Assembly (NCBI GenBank): GCA_023052935.1
Contig: CM041297.1
Span: 95,936,484 to 96,000,483 of the forward strand
Reading direction: 5' to 3'
Origin: Piezodorus guildinii
Lineage: Eukaryota > Arthropoda > Insecta > Hemiptera > Pentatomidae
DNA length: 64,000 bases
Every line of letters starts with the position of its first letter. Position 1 is the stretch's first letter. A program made the position numbers and the translations under genes. The notes beneath the pieces were generated by a model. It had not been told where the DNA came from. It did no database searches and was given only the letters and a program-made list of their open reading frames with translations. Positions 23,715 to 35,164 of this stretch are shown in pieces.

Positions 23715-23860
23715 TTATAGAATAGAATAGAAAAATGAACTTTATTCTGGGACATAGTCCCTTAGGAATAACATTGATGTTACAGATAAATATAGCTCTT
23801 CACGCCAGAATATAATAAATTGATTGAATTATTAAAAACTTAATTATATACATAAATAAT
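23715..23860 (-). mobile_element. LINE 3' end fragment with pentanucleotide tail
   Basis: Minus strand: attcctaagggactatgtcc, cagaataaagttc, then a (TATTC)n tail (plus: agaatagaatag, 23719-23730). Same terminus as 37206-37275 and, with a different tail, 16420-16485. Confidence 0.55.
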
Positions 23861-23909
23861 TGATTTATATATTCGATATTAATTCTTTTCTTTTTTTTAT
23901 ACACACCGT

Positions 23910-24235
23910 GAGTAGGTACTAACTCCTAGTTTTAGTAAATAATACACTAGGCTATTCTTCTCCGAGTTCGGGTTCGAATCTTCCCTGTAGCAGAATAATA
24001 ATGTACTTAGTTATTTCCGCCGTGAGACCATTGTCGGGTAGGATGAACCTCCTGGGGCACACTTAGCCTCTTAAAAGTGGGAACCTTAAAAAATTGGTAG
24101 AGAGGAAGGGGGAGGCTGGTGGCTGAGCGTGATCTAGGCCTATTCACCTCTTGGCACACCCGTTAACCCAGAAACAGTACAAATCTCTACATGTACTGAA
24201 TCCATAACCCTTCATGGGTTGTAGAGATGCAAGAT
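23910..24235 (+). mobile_element. tRNA-derived SINE, family 1 (full-length relative)
   Basis: Box B gggttcgaatc (23969-23979) is followed by cctcctggggcacac, gtggctgagcgtgatctagg (24119-24138) and the cccttcatgggttgtagaga end (24209-24228). These match the body of the minus-strand copy at 22252-22557. The tRNA-like head is degenerate upstream of box B. Confidence 0.75.
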
Positions 24236-24419
24236 TCATTTTATTTTATTGTTTTATATTATTCATTATCATTTCGGGTTAAGAGTACTGAGTCAGTATG
24301 AGGGCTTTTCCAAAAAGAAATATAAAGTAAAAAAATAAAATAAAATTGAATAATTATTTTCTAATCATTGTAATATTTGACGCATAGTTTGAATTTTCAC
24401 TTTTTTTTTTTGGTTTGTT

Positions 24420-25010
24420 TTTTAAACCGGACGATTCGAAAAACAAGAAAATTAGCAGAGAGAAGAGGGACAAGTAACCGGTTAACTGTAAGCGGGCAGC
24501 AAGTTCCTTCCTTATCGGGTGATTAAGGCCGAAGGAGCTGAAGCCGTGTGGAAGTGTTGATTGGCCGCAGAGCTTTATCAAAGGGTTAGCCCGATAACGT
24601 GGGCCATTGATTTACCGCCCAGGTAACCATATCGGTCCAGTTGGCGCCCCCGCGGTCATCATCTCTCCTCATCTGGAAGTGATAAAGGAGTCCCCCATAA
24701 ATCCAGTCTCCAGCCGCTTCGAGGATTTCCAGCGTCACCCTCCAGCGAACCCTTTCCTGGAATAATCGCAAAATGAATATCGACCCGAGGCCGCGACTCG
24801 ATTTATTACGCCGGGCACAATGCACAAAACCACCCCCTCCCCTTCTCTCTTCTCCCCTCCCCCTCCCCCCAATCCACCTCAACGCGAGGAGAAATTGAAA
24901 AAATAATTCGCCGCCCTCAGGACTCCCCCTCTCTTTATATTCAGTAAATAAAAAGTTTCCACAATAGAAAGCGAAGCTTTTTATCGAATGAAAAAAGAAA
25001 AATGTTTTCT
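24420..25010. promoter_or_regulatory. Long GC-rich island 3' of Antp, candidate enhancer/Polycomb response element
   Basis: About 590 bp, the longest non-repeat GC-rich block in the left half. It includes GGGCCATTGATTTACCGCCC (24601-24620; PHO-type GCCAT beside TGATTTA), ccataaatcc near 24695, gatttattacgcc (24799-24811), GAGAG/CTCTC boxes for GAF-type factors (24456, 24845) and a C/T-rich tract (24830-24870). These are the site types used by insect Hox enhancers and PREs. The 143-codon minus frame (24586-25017) shows no domain and is probably accidental. Function is inference. Confidence 0.4.
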
Positions 25011-25377
25011 TAAGCACTTGTCGCTGTATTCAGGAAGACAAAGGCCCATTTTATTTGAGCCCCTCCGTCTCAAATATAATATTAAATTTTTTTATTCAAG
25101 AAACTCTTCTTCCCTAGAATAAGATGAAAATTTAATATTATTATAAGAAAAAAAAAGAAAGAATACTTTCCCGATTGTAAAAATATAATCAGTGGTAAAT
25201 ATAGATTCATTTATTTAGAGGGGTTTTGATAATTATGAAATTTGCCATCCGCTTATGCAAAAAGCAAATATCCTAAAAAATGAATAGAAATACAACTGTT
25301 AAGATACAAAGACAAATAACATGAAGATTAGATAGATTTTAAAAACAAATGGCTATCAATCAATGCAGTAAGTCTCT

Positions 25378-25475
25378 TGGCTAGCGCCTCGCTAGCCTTC
25401 CGGGAGGATTATAAGGCTTTGTAGCAGTGAATAGGTTTTGAGTAGCGAGTTTGAATCTTGAGTCAGTCTGCCGTA
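25378..25475 (+). mobile_element. Possible degenerate tRNA-derived SINE head
   Basis: tggctagcgcctcg resembles a box A region and gagtttgaatcttg (25448-25461) a weakened box B. Spacing is long for a tRNA, so the call is tentative. Confidence 0.25.
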
Positions 25476-25529
25476 AAAATTATTTTACCGATCAATGGCA
25501 GTTGGAATGATGAACAGAATGTCAAGGTC

Positions 25530-25765
25530 AGTATGTAAGTGATTTCAAGTGATTGAAATGGATAATTTTGATATTAGAATTTTTTGTTGTTCCACATACA
25601 TCATATCCATAAATGCTAATAGATTTTATTAATACTTTGTAAATAATTAATTTATTAGCCAATGATAATGTTGAACATAATTTTGAGAAACCTGATAAAA
25701 GGCCACACCGTTGGCCGAAATGTCTACAAATACAAATAGTCTCAACGGTCAACTAAATCTCCATC
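25530..25765 (-). mobile_element. Jockey-type LINE fragment next to a Penelope-like box
   Basis: The minus strand encodes SLANKLIIYKVLIKSISIYG and DVCGTTKNSNIKII, matching the conserved LLIYK.LI.P...YG...WG...SNI block after the Jockey RT domain. Immediately upstream (25700-25740) is a GGCC-loop-GGCCGAAATGTC motif that resembles Penelope-like terminal sequence. Two fragments therefore appear juxtaposed. Confidence 0.6.
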
Positions 25766-25899
25766 ATGAAAATTTTGATCGTTTTTCAAGAATTGCATAC
25801 CGTTGATTTAGTATTTTTCTTTTTTACTTGGAGTGGCTTACCCATGTCAGTCGTATGTTAAGGTAAAGTCTAAATAACGTTCTTGGTCGGAAACTAAAC

Positions 25900-26000
25900 C
25901 TGTACTACTACAACTCATGAAGGGTCTAGGGCTCAGTACGTTTAGAGATTCATGCAGTTTCTAGGCCAATGCAATGAGGTTTAGGCCTTGATCACACCGG
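25900..26000 (-). mobile_element. SINE family 1, 3' fragment
   Basis: aacctgtactactacaac, tagggctcagtac and tttctaggccaa match the 3' half of the SINE at 22252-22557 in the same orientation. The tRNA-like head is missing. Confidence 0.65.
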
Positions 26001-26039
26001 AATAGACAGATGATTTGAATTGTAGAAAGTCAAAAATGT

Positions 26040-26420
26040 ATGATGGATGGCGGGATTGGATAACTTGGTATAGGAACAACGCAATGAAATACTCAAAGCG
26101 TTAAGCCACTCCTAAATCGCCATAAAATTGGAATACGGAGGTGTACCTAGGGACCCCGAAGATGAATCGATAAGCTGATATAATGGAATGTTCTTTATCA
26201 ACATGATACGGCTCATAGTTTGATCATAATCGTTCAATGCCTGAGGTACCTTACGTGATACCCACATTTTACGAATTTCTACTGGGACACTATCTTACTA
26301 CAATGACACTCCTCAAAAATATGATCTATGATCCACATCCAGGTGTTCTTGGAGTGCTTGTGGGACCTTAGAGGCATCTTTTTTTGGATGTCAGGATAGC
26401 TGAATCGTTAGCAAATGTTG
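26040..26420 (-). mobile_element. Probable LINE C-terminal fragment
   Basis: The minus strand contains WMWIIDHIFEECHC, resembling the ..DHI.FEC.. zinc-binding motif near the C-terminus of several LINE clades. Surrounding frames are broken. Assignment is tentative. Confidence 0.3.
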
Positions 26421-26599
26421 TTGTAAGTGTTTCTGAGGGTTGTGGGATAAGCTATATATTTTTCTTTAGGAAGCTATATATTGAAGAGTGCGGAACTAAT
26501 ATGCTGCCTAGAAGTAAGCCAGCTTTATTGCAGAATAGTAAATTTAATAAATGGTAAATTCAATCCTATATCTTTTCTCTCATCTAATACAAAATGATG

Positions 26600-26900
26600 T
26601 CTTGATTCTTGTTTTCAACGAAATCCTTATAAACCAGGCGATGGATTTTGATAAGGCTTTCACTGTAATTTAAAGCATTTTTCCTGAAGGTTTATAATTG
26701 TAATATTTTGCAATGAAGTTTTTCCTTAGAAAGTAAAATTATATTTTCTGTAATCAAATCATCAAAAAGTTACTTCGGAAATATGAATTGTATAGTAATA
26801 TAGACATGTAATATACCGTTGGAAAGCGCATAAGATTTTAGAACAGTTAATTTGTGAAAATAGAAGTTGTAAAGTTAATGGAAAGTTGTTATAAGCCCAC
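26600..26900 (+). repeat. AT-rich family B-type repeat, uninterrupted at the nested-insertion point
   Basis: Contains ttcctgaaggtttataa (26689-26705), tagtaatatagacatg and ataccgttggaaagc (26813-26827). It is the intact counterpart of the copy split at 14462/16486. Confidence 0.55.
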
Positions 26901-26989
26901 AGTCTTATGAAAATTATTTATTTTTAATTTAGTAATGAGTGAGGTTATGGTGATTCAATGTTACCACCGCAAGGTGTTAAGATATATTA

Positions 26990-27245
26990 TTCTTCCAGTG
27001 GCGCGACAGACCGTGTAGGCCTCGGCCTCGCGGTGTGAACTCCTGCGAGTTTACACTCACGTTTCACGATGCAATTTTTTTAGTGTAGGGTCATCACTCC
27101 CTACGACTAACTTTGTGAGTGGCCTCACATACTCGGGGGAGAGGTTGTGAGTGAATCCACATTTTTTTAAATCCTTATAAAAGCCCCGCCGGAACTTGGA
27201 TTCGAACTCAGAACCTGTAGCATGAGAGACTAGCGCCCTAGCCAC
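26990..27245 (-). mobile_element. tRNA-derived SINE, family 2, with 14-bp target-site duplication
   Basis: On the minus strand it opens gtggctagggcgctagtctc (box A) and continues to box B GAGTTCGAATCC. The body includes a conserved gtgagtgtaaactcgcagg-type block and ends with cgcgccactggaagaa. The 14-mer gttaagatatatta flanks it exactly (26976-26989 and 27246-27259). There is no poly-A. Its body differs from families 1 and 3. Confidence 0.9.
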
Positions 27246-27466
27246 GTTAAGATATATTAGTCTATATAAAATTAGATTTGTTGAAATTAAAGGCTCAAAT
27301 TTATCACATTGAAGGCATTAGGATGTTTAACGAAATGTGGGTTAAGAAACGAGTTTCGTATTTATATATATTTTATGTTATGATACATAGTTAAAATTGA
27401 TTGAATTCAATTATTCTTTCCTGTCAGGATATTTAATAACATTCATATTTATTTTTTATTTTGCAG

Positions 27467-27542
27467 ACATGATGACAAATCTGCCGACCTCATTGGACCC
27501 TACCTGGGATGGTGTCTAGCCAAATCACCTCAGGCGAGTGTG
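27467..27542 (+). other. Exon-like coding snippet, family unknown
   Basis: A pyrimidine-rich acceptor ends in ttgcag at 27461-27466. The next 66 bases after one phase base read HDDKSADLIGPYLGW and continue CLAKSPQ. Then either a GC-type donor (CAG|GCGAGT, 27531-27539) or three more codons and TAA (27540-27542) follow. The peptide is protein-like and unlike surrounding AT-rich translation. It could be an orphan exon of a plus-strand gene or a captured exon. I do not recognise the family. Confidence 0.3.
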
Positions 27543-27699
27543 TAAACAGCATCCACTTATTATTCATTAAATATATATTTAGAGTATCTGTTAATAAGTG
27601 AAAGTGTTGGTAGCAAAAAGATTAAAAGTAATTTAGTTTTTAAATTCGAATATATATTGTTATGTATTGAGAATACTGAGGGCTCTCAATATATTATTG

Positions 27700-28140
27700 A
27701 TATATTAACCAAATAATTATTAATAAGTCTTTGTCGGCAAAGATCAAAAGACGTTTATATACATCTTGCCCCTGAATTTCCCATGGACACCCTGAGATAG
27801 CCTGGAACTTCCTAGACTCTAGGACGAAGGACCCTCGGCCTGGAGCACTTTCCATATCAGCCCTGCCCGAGGTGACGACAATGAGAAAGAAGATTCGAAA
27901 AAGGAATCTTATTCCAGCCACAAGAGTTGAAGTCCAGCAAGAGGAGAGTCGGTTTCCATCTACAAGAAGAGGAGAGGTCCATCGGGGGTCAGCTGGAGAA
28001 TGAAGCCTAGAAGGGGCACTTAAGACTAATTTCACCTTCGCCAGGCAGCTAAGTTTTTGTAAGGTATTTCTTTATTGTAATATTGTATAGCAAGGTTAAC
28101 GGTAATGTCCCTTAGTATTCTCAGGCATTGTGTAAATAAA
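27700..28140. other. GC-richer block, possibly retroelement-derived
   Basis: The minus strand is open for 113 codons at 27694-28035. The plus strand around 27890 reads MRKKIRKRNLIPATRVEVQ, then EESRFPSTRRGEVHRGSAGE, resembling a basic, proline-poor tail of a retrotransposon polyprotein. The AT-rich end with attgtgtaaataaattgtaa (28126-28145) would fit a terminal repeat. No family can be named. Confidence 0.25.
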
Positions 28141-29069
28141 TTGTAAATGTTTAAGTTAATTAAAATAATAATGTCATTTATTGAAATTGTCTAATTTCAA
28201 AAACATCAATATTATATTTAAAATATAGTTTTTTTTTTTTAATTATGAACAATCTTACCCATAAAGTCACAATTAAGAAGTAATGACATAAAAATTTCAG
28301 TTTGACAACTTGAATATTTTAAAGCTATAAGTACACTTTCAAGACCAGAACCATCTTACCAACTTTGTGTGGGAGTAAGTTCCCTAACTTTCCTCGCTAC
28401 TTTTCAACCTAACAAATGTTCTTCGCACTTCTTTACCATGACCGTAAAACGAAATTCTCATATATGTACAACATAACATACAGCGTACAAAATATTAATG
28501 ACATCATTGAATGAATTAGTACTATTAGTAAAAAAAAAAAATAGTGTTAAATAGCCATGCCCTTAATTTATTTAATAAAACTCACCTTATGTTCAGAGGT
28601 TCCAGTTTAAAAACACCACCGAAACCCGAACTCGCGTTAATTATTTTTCCGCACAAAAAAAAAAAAAAAAAACTACACTCCACGCACGGCACAGATTCAC
28701 GGATACGCAGTTCTCTCCTCAAAAATATCTGCAAACAAAAAAATAAAATACAATTATTGGTATACATTTTATTTTGCATACTTGATTGAATGGCAAGATA
28801 CTTACTTCTAATTATGATGCAAATTTCAGACTTGCCATATGAACATCGTTGAACATCCTGCTATACTAAAACAACTGATAATTGTTTAGTTTAAGAAATA
28901 GTAAAATGATTTCATAATATTGGAATAGGGAATATGAAATAGTATTTTGTATACATACACTTTAATTTTATTATTTATTCATAGTACAATAATATCATAT
29001 TGACATACAATAATGAACTTACAAACAACAGATGCAACGTTTTATCAATATTCATTTCAGACGAGGATT

Positions 29070-29190
29070 CAGTTTTCAGGTCACTCCTAATTAAGAGTGT
29101 GCGTCAACTTGCCCTAGTAGTTTGTCAAACACTTAGCACCTGTGCTTTACCGCAGCCTGTCGACGAGCTCGGTTGAGCACGATTTAAACT
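29070..29190. promoter_or_regulatory. GC-richer non-coding island (candidate enhancer)
   Basis: Short island with the homeodomain core cctaattaag (29086-29095), an E-box-like cacctg (29138-29143) and no open frame or repeat match. Regulatory role is inferred from composition only. Confidence 0.25.
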
Positions 29191-29548
29191 CTGATTTTAT
29201 TTACAAATTTCTTGAATTGAAAAGATAATCGACCAACGTGTTTTCATAATAATTTTTATATAGCTGTATACATTGATAGTGGATAATAAATAAATAATTC
29301 TACCTTGATTTTTAATAATTACTTATCACTACTGACACTAAGAATTCTGGTTTTGTTTATTCTTCCATCTCGTTCCTAATCATTCATTCCCTGTTATTTT
29401 TTTTCTGTCGAGATTTGATAATAATAAGTCAAATAAATAATATAAAACCAAACATGTAGTTACATATATTAATTAATTTGAGGATGCATAGTCAACTTTT
29501 GAAATTATCCTAGGTAAAAATAAACGGGAATCAGTATTATTTTTTTTA

Positions 29549-29677
29549 ATATTTTAATTTTGCCGACGTATCCGTATAAACTTGTGAGCCACTTGTCAGT
29601 TAATGCTTGAGATGGCTTAGTAATGTCCTGATGATGGCTCACAAGCTCGAGCCGAAACGTCAGCTAAATTAAAATAT
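29549..29677 (+). mobile_element. Penelope-like terminal motif with hammerhead-ribozyme-like core
   Basis: In order: GACGT (29565-29569), CTGATGA (29628-29634), GGCTC (29636-29640) pairing with GAGCC (29649-29653), GAAA (29654-29657), then CGTC pairing with the first GACG. This is the order of a hammerhead core with stems II and III. A 12-bp perfect inverted repeat atattttaattt/aaattaaaatat (29549-29560, 29666-29677) closes the unit. Stem I is not well paired, so activity is doubtful. Hammerhead motifs are known from Penelope-like retroelements. Confidence 0.55.
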
Positions 29678-30339
29678 GAAAAAAAAAAACAATCATTTAT
29701 ACTTAAATTAATTAATTTGAATATTAGATGCACTTGTCACTACCCATGACTGGAATAATTTTTTAAACATGATTATTTTATCACACAAAAACAACCCTCT
29801 ATCTATTTTCAGCCCCAAAGAGTTAAAAATTAAAAAATAAAATAAAACATACTATATTTATTGTAACATACGAATAAAATTTCAGTTTTAACTTAAATCC
29901 TGCATATAAGGTATAATTTAAATATATTTTTTATATATGGAACTTTATTACCAATAATAATGATATTATATCATGTCACTTGAAATTTAAACTTATTAAT
30001 ATATTGATCCAAACTCATTTTATATAAAATTGTCATTTTCCATCATTATTAGGAAGAGTATTTCCTATGAAAAGAAATATTTAATATTTGTAGTGAAGTT
30101 AATAAAATATTGAAAATAATGGCGATTTTATATGAAATAAATTTGGATCATTAATATGTTAATGTCTTAATGATATTAATATGTTAATTCCATGTCATAT
30201 ACTTGAAGATGAAGCCTTGAAATGTTATAAAATATGATGACATAATATTATGATTATTGATAATAAACTATTACATAGGTGTGAATGAAGTATACTCATA
30301 AATAATTTGGTATCTTTTTTTTTTGGTAGATATAACCGC

Positions 30340-30650
30340 AGAAGGTAGAGAAAAATATACTACAAAGATGAGGAATGGAGGAGCGACAATAGAGAAAATG
30401 GAGAGTTAACAGGGGCCGGAGAGATCAATAGACTACGGGCGTTGTCAGCATCCAGCCAGATTAATACTCGCCTCGACGGATACATCTCTCACAGGGTCTG
30501 CCATCTTCGGGTCTGGCAAAGTATGGAGGCAGAGCAGGACTTAGTAAGTCAGGGGTGTGTGTTGGGTGCATCGCTACATCTGTTGCATCCGGCAGTCTTG
30601 TAAACTCAGGGGCACTACGATTAGAAAGTATTAATAAAAAAGTATGACCC
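30340..30650. promoter_or_regulatory. GC-richer non-coding island (candidate enhancer)
   Basis: Contains a Bicoid/Otx-type agattaata core (30457-30465) among GC-rich sequence. The minus frame 30461-30652 has no domain. No repeat match in the window. Function is inference. Confidence 0.25.
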
Positions 30651-30810
30651 AAATTTTGTATAACATTCTTTCAGCTTGTCTTCTCATAGACGTTTCCCTC
30701 TTATAATTCTTTCATTTTATTAAACCGTTCTATCTGTTCGTTTTTTTTTTTTTTTGGGGGGGGGAGGGTGGGGTGGGTGTTTTTTACTCCCACTTACCTA
30801 TATATATAAT

Positions 30811-31180
30811 ATATAGTAAGGGAAAGTATTGCGATCGTGAAAACTTTCAAATTCCAGTTTTCAACAGCAATACACGTTTTAGGGTCCCCTGAGCCCAAAT
30901 AACCAAGTACTGGAAAATAGGTGTGTGCGTGTGTGTAGTAACTCAAACTAAACAAGTAAATATATAAGTTGGACGAATTCGATAACCAACTAAGGAGACA
31001 ACTGAAAAAATATTTTTAAATGAAATTTTGTGTTTTTTGAACAAAAGAACAGTAATATACATGTTTAATATACCGTTGGAAAGCTAATGATTCAAGAAAA
31101 AATATTATCTCATACACAAGCTTGCAAAAGTTAATAAATAATGATGAAAAGCTGATAAAACTAACTGATTATTTTAGATA
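30811..31180 (+). repeat. AT-rich interspersed repeat family B
   Basis: Begins with atatataatatatagtaaggg and a aaagtattgcgatcgtgaaa box, has acacgttttagggtcccc (30872-30890) and later ataccgttggaaagc (31070-31084). It is the inverted counterpart of the minus-strand copies at 11990, 47985 and 63040 and shows that the ATACCGTTGG and CACGATCRCAATACTTTCCC boxes belong to one element. Confidence 0.6.
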
Positions 31181-31399
31181 ATAATATACTAGATTTTTGA
31201 ATAAAACGCATCTTTTTATAGATATTAAATTTAATTAATTCTTTAATGGTTTCACTCATTTGTATCTCTAACTGTATTTGAAAATTTTTCAATCGATTTT
31301 TAAAACGGTGGTATGTGAAAGTAGTGTGTTGCTCGCACCACATTTTTTTCTAAAGTTTCTATACCAGCAACGCCTATCCAACATGAAGCTTTTTTGACA

Positions 31400-32280
31400 C
31401 AGAGCGTGTCAGAAAATCTCCAAAACTTATAATTATTGTATTATTATAAATGTAGCAAAGCGTGGCCTTTTTCATTCGAACCAATATAATACAATACAAT
31501 AGCGAAAAATTGTATTTTAAATAATTTTTTCCTAAATTTCTTCAAATTTTCTATACGAGCAATCTCAACAGAGCTTGAGTATGTCAAAGTGAGAATGTAA
31601 AAAACGTTACACAATAATAGTTATAAACCCCCAGCCAAAAGCCATATCCATGCCTATGTGATTTATCAACTAATAATTTTGATTATGTTATATTATTGAA
31701 TTTTACTTTCGTTTATATCAAAACAAAAACAAAAAAAAACAATCATGCAGCATGTATACAAATATATTTCAATTCAAATAGCTTAAAGCAACTACGAGTA
31801 CTTTAAAATATTTTTCAAAATGAAGTTTAAAAACACCAATCAACGGAATTCAAAGCATGCAAATAGACTTAAAAAATGTGGCATAGTTGTATAATATTCT
31901 GCTGATAAACTAAACTAAAGAATCAGCTAATTCCAAGATGCAACGATATTGTTTTTCTTACCTTATGTATTGAAGAATGGAATCAGAAGAATTTCAACAC
32001 AAACCTGCTGTGCTTCTAATGTCTTCATGAAAATAATCAACATTAAAACAACATAATGTCCACATTTTCTCGAAGATATAATTTGGTGTTTATATAGAAA
32101 TCTTTAACTTTATCAATTTCAAACACAGCAATAAAGATAATCAAATATTTATATATTTTTTTCCTTTACTATGAGCCAGTTATTTGTTTTTTTTTTTCTG
32201 GCTTAGCTCTTTTAATATAGTGAAAGGTTCATCAATGAAAAAATAAAAACAACGCAGTTTCAACCACATATTATTATTTT
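31400..32280. other. AT-rich stretch without recognised features
   Basis: Probably intergenic, downstream of the Antp transcription unit. No coding or repeat signal beyond homopolymers. Confidence 0.45.
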
Positions 32281-32289
32281 TTTTTTTTA

Positions 32290-34709
32290 AAGAATTTTAT
32301 TATTTCTTCAAACACAAAATTATATAGGACAAATTTTATATTGATTTTACAATTTATACTTACAAATATGACAACTTTACAATGACTATATCAATAAATA
32401 GATCTCCAAGGGAGGGGGTAAAGGGGAAGGGTAGGGATGAGTGCTAAACTTTTATAAAACATAAATTAATTATTTTGTAAAATCACAAATAGTTATTAGA
32501 AAAAAGAGGTACTCTGTAAATAGAAATAGTACATAGAGCTACCAGAAGGCTACATAGCTAATGTAGAGAAATGGAAAAATGGGATGGATGGAGAAAAGAA
32601 TAATATATATAAAACGAATGACGATAATATGAGGTATGTTCTCGACTATCTACAAATAATACCGTATTGTTTTTGTATTTTTTTTTTGTTATTTTATTTT
32701 TTGAAATATATCATTTTAATTTTAAAAAAAAAAGAAAAAAAAGAAATCCACTCGAATAATTTGAAAATCCATTTTAATAAAAAAAAAAAAAAAAATGCTA
32801 ACCATTATTGAAATCCACACGTTTGCGAATAATTACGTTGCCAGAAAACTATATAAAATTGAATATCAGCCTTTCTGAGATGGATTTCTTTTATTCTATT
32901 GGTAAATAATTTTTCAATAAAACTTTTTACTATGCTTAACTCTCTACATATACACAATTATGTACTATACATATATAATATATAATTCAATACCGTACAA
33001 AATATGTCTAGGTTGAGTATTGAATTACAAATATGACTGGTATAATTATTTAATATACTATACAATGCCAATTAGAAAATAGACAACATTCACTCGCGGA
33101 CCTAATTAATACCAAATAAATTTCAAATTTAAATCGAGGAACTGTTATTTGGCCGTTTTATAAATACAATGCTCAAACGAACCTAAATTAAAAAAACAAA
33201 AAAACATTCGCACCATTTCTTCCATATTAGTATATACTCTTTCAGTCCAAACAGTTGAATATCAATTTTTTTTTTTTTTTTTTTAATTTTATTTTAAATA
33301 TTCTCATCAGCTCAACATCGATGCTGTCATGACCGGGGTTCTTCTCATTAAGTACAAAATCTGAAATTTTCAAAAATATAAAACAAAGGTTCATAGCCTA
33401 CTAAAACAGATCCCCGATCATGAAGGTGGGTGTTGAGAAGATGAAACAATTAATAAAAAGATTATTATATTTGCGAAAATATCTCAAAAATATCTAATAT
33501 ACATTAATCCTTGACATTTAGGGTGCGACAGAATTAAAGTGCAAATCTGATTTTTAATTTTTTTTTCTCGACTTATTGACAAATTTCATGGTGTGTAAGG
33601 ATTCTGAAAAATTTGAACTTTTCAGCGTATACTTCGTTACAAAGAAGGCCAAAGTTAGGTATACAGCTTACCTTCACAAAACATAATCAGTGAGATAAGC
33701 CAAGTTCCAGATACCTAATTTTACACATTTTTCTTTATGATAACTATGTAAATATATATAGCTTTAATTATACATATATATATTTATCACTATATTGACA
33801 CAAAACACGATTTTTATGTATAATGTTTACTTATGATTTTTTTTTTTAATTTTTGTAATTTTTTAAAAATACAAGTACGAACTAGTAGGTACACGATCGC
33901 TATGCCTATAAACTTGGCATCACTCATACAATTCACACCAACATTTGCACTTTTTCTTTAGAGATCTATTTAGCAATCTATAATATTCTTTTACATATAA
34001 ATTTATACATATATTTTGTCACGGCTTATTACGTATCTCTGTTTCCATATTATTTATCATTTTCACCAGCTCAATCTATACACTTTCATAAGTATATTGT
34101 CTTTCTAAGGTCTGCCACTCGACCATTGGTATCATTTTTTTTTGTTTTAGATTTTTGTATACTTTGGTAACTATGATACTGAAAGGGGATAATATCCCGC
34201 TAGAGGTAGTTCAAACGCAAACCCACCGCCCTACGCCTCCATATCTTTATATATATATCAATTTATTGAGTATTTATACAGCAGAGTCGTAGGGGGATGC
34301 ACTTGCGCTTGTGGTATCATATAATAATAATTAAACTGAAAAATAAATTACATTTCCATGCTTTTTTTTTATACATTTGTAATTGTCCTGATGCCATATA
34401 TTACACAGATTTTTGCCAAAATGGTCCTCAGTTAAAACACGCGCACACAGAAGAGAAAAAAAAATAACACTTATGAGTTCCACGTTATGTCCATTATTTC
34501 CGCGACTCGAAATACTTTAGCTTTGGTTGCGCTATACAAGACGAATGAATAAATATATTAGCAGAGCACCTTGTGCTGACCGTAGGGTCCATGTTCCTCG
34601 AAGGAGCGGGAACGAAGGATATTATTCTTGTGTTCTATTCCTTTCTTTCCTTTGATTCCTCTATTTCATTTTGCACGATTCAGAGAAATTGCTCCTCGAG
34701 GGCCGGATC
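32290..34709 (-). other. Antp: Antp 3'UTR and downstream flank (end not determined)
   Basis: This lies directly 3' of the Antp stop codon. AATAAA signals on the minus strand occur at 34262-34267, 33288-33293, 32890-32895 and near 32297-32303, so the 3'UTR could be from 0.4 to 2.4 kb. Insect Antp 3'UTRs are long, which favours a distal site. A 7-mer complementary to the seed of miR-iab-4-5p (GTATACG) is at 33626-33632. The exact cleavage site needs transcript data. Confidence 0.5.
34262..34267 (-). terminator. Antp: First canonical polyadenylation signal after Antp stop
   Basis: AATAAA on the minus strand, about 445 bp past the stop codon. It is the first such hexamer. Whether it is used cannot be told from sequence alone. 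Confidence 0.35.
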
Positions 34710-34991
<282 letters not shown>

Positions 34992-35164
34992 TTAAACTAT
35001 ACTGTTATAATAAAATAAAAAACAATATCAGAATGTTTAAACTAGAATAACAACTATTGAATCCAGTAGATCCCATTTTCTGCAAATACCAGAAAAATTC
35101 ATTTACGGTAAATTAGCACACTATGACATTTTAATCTGATTAAAGTACATGGTTTTAAATATAT

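Noticed and set aside
24586..25017. Minus-strand 143-codon frame
   Set aside because: Gly/Arg-rich translation of a C/T-rich non-coding tract; no domain and no splice context.
27180..27245. Functional tRNA gene
   Set aside because: tRNA-like head of SINE family 2, confirmed by the flanking 14-bp duplication.
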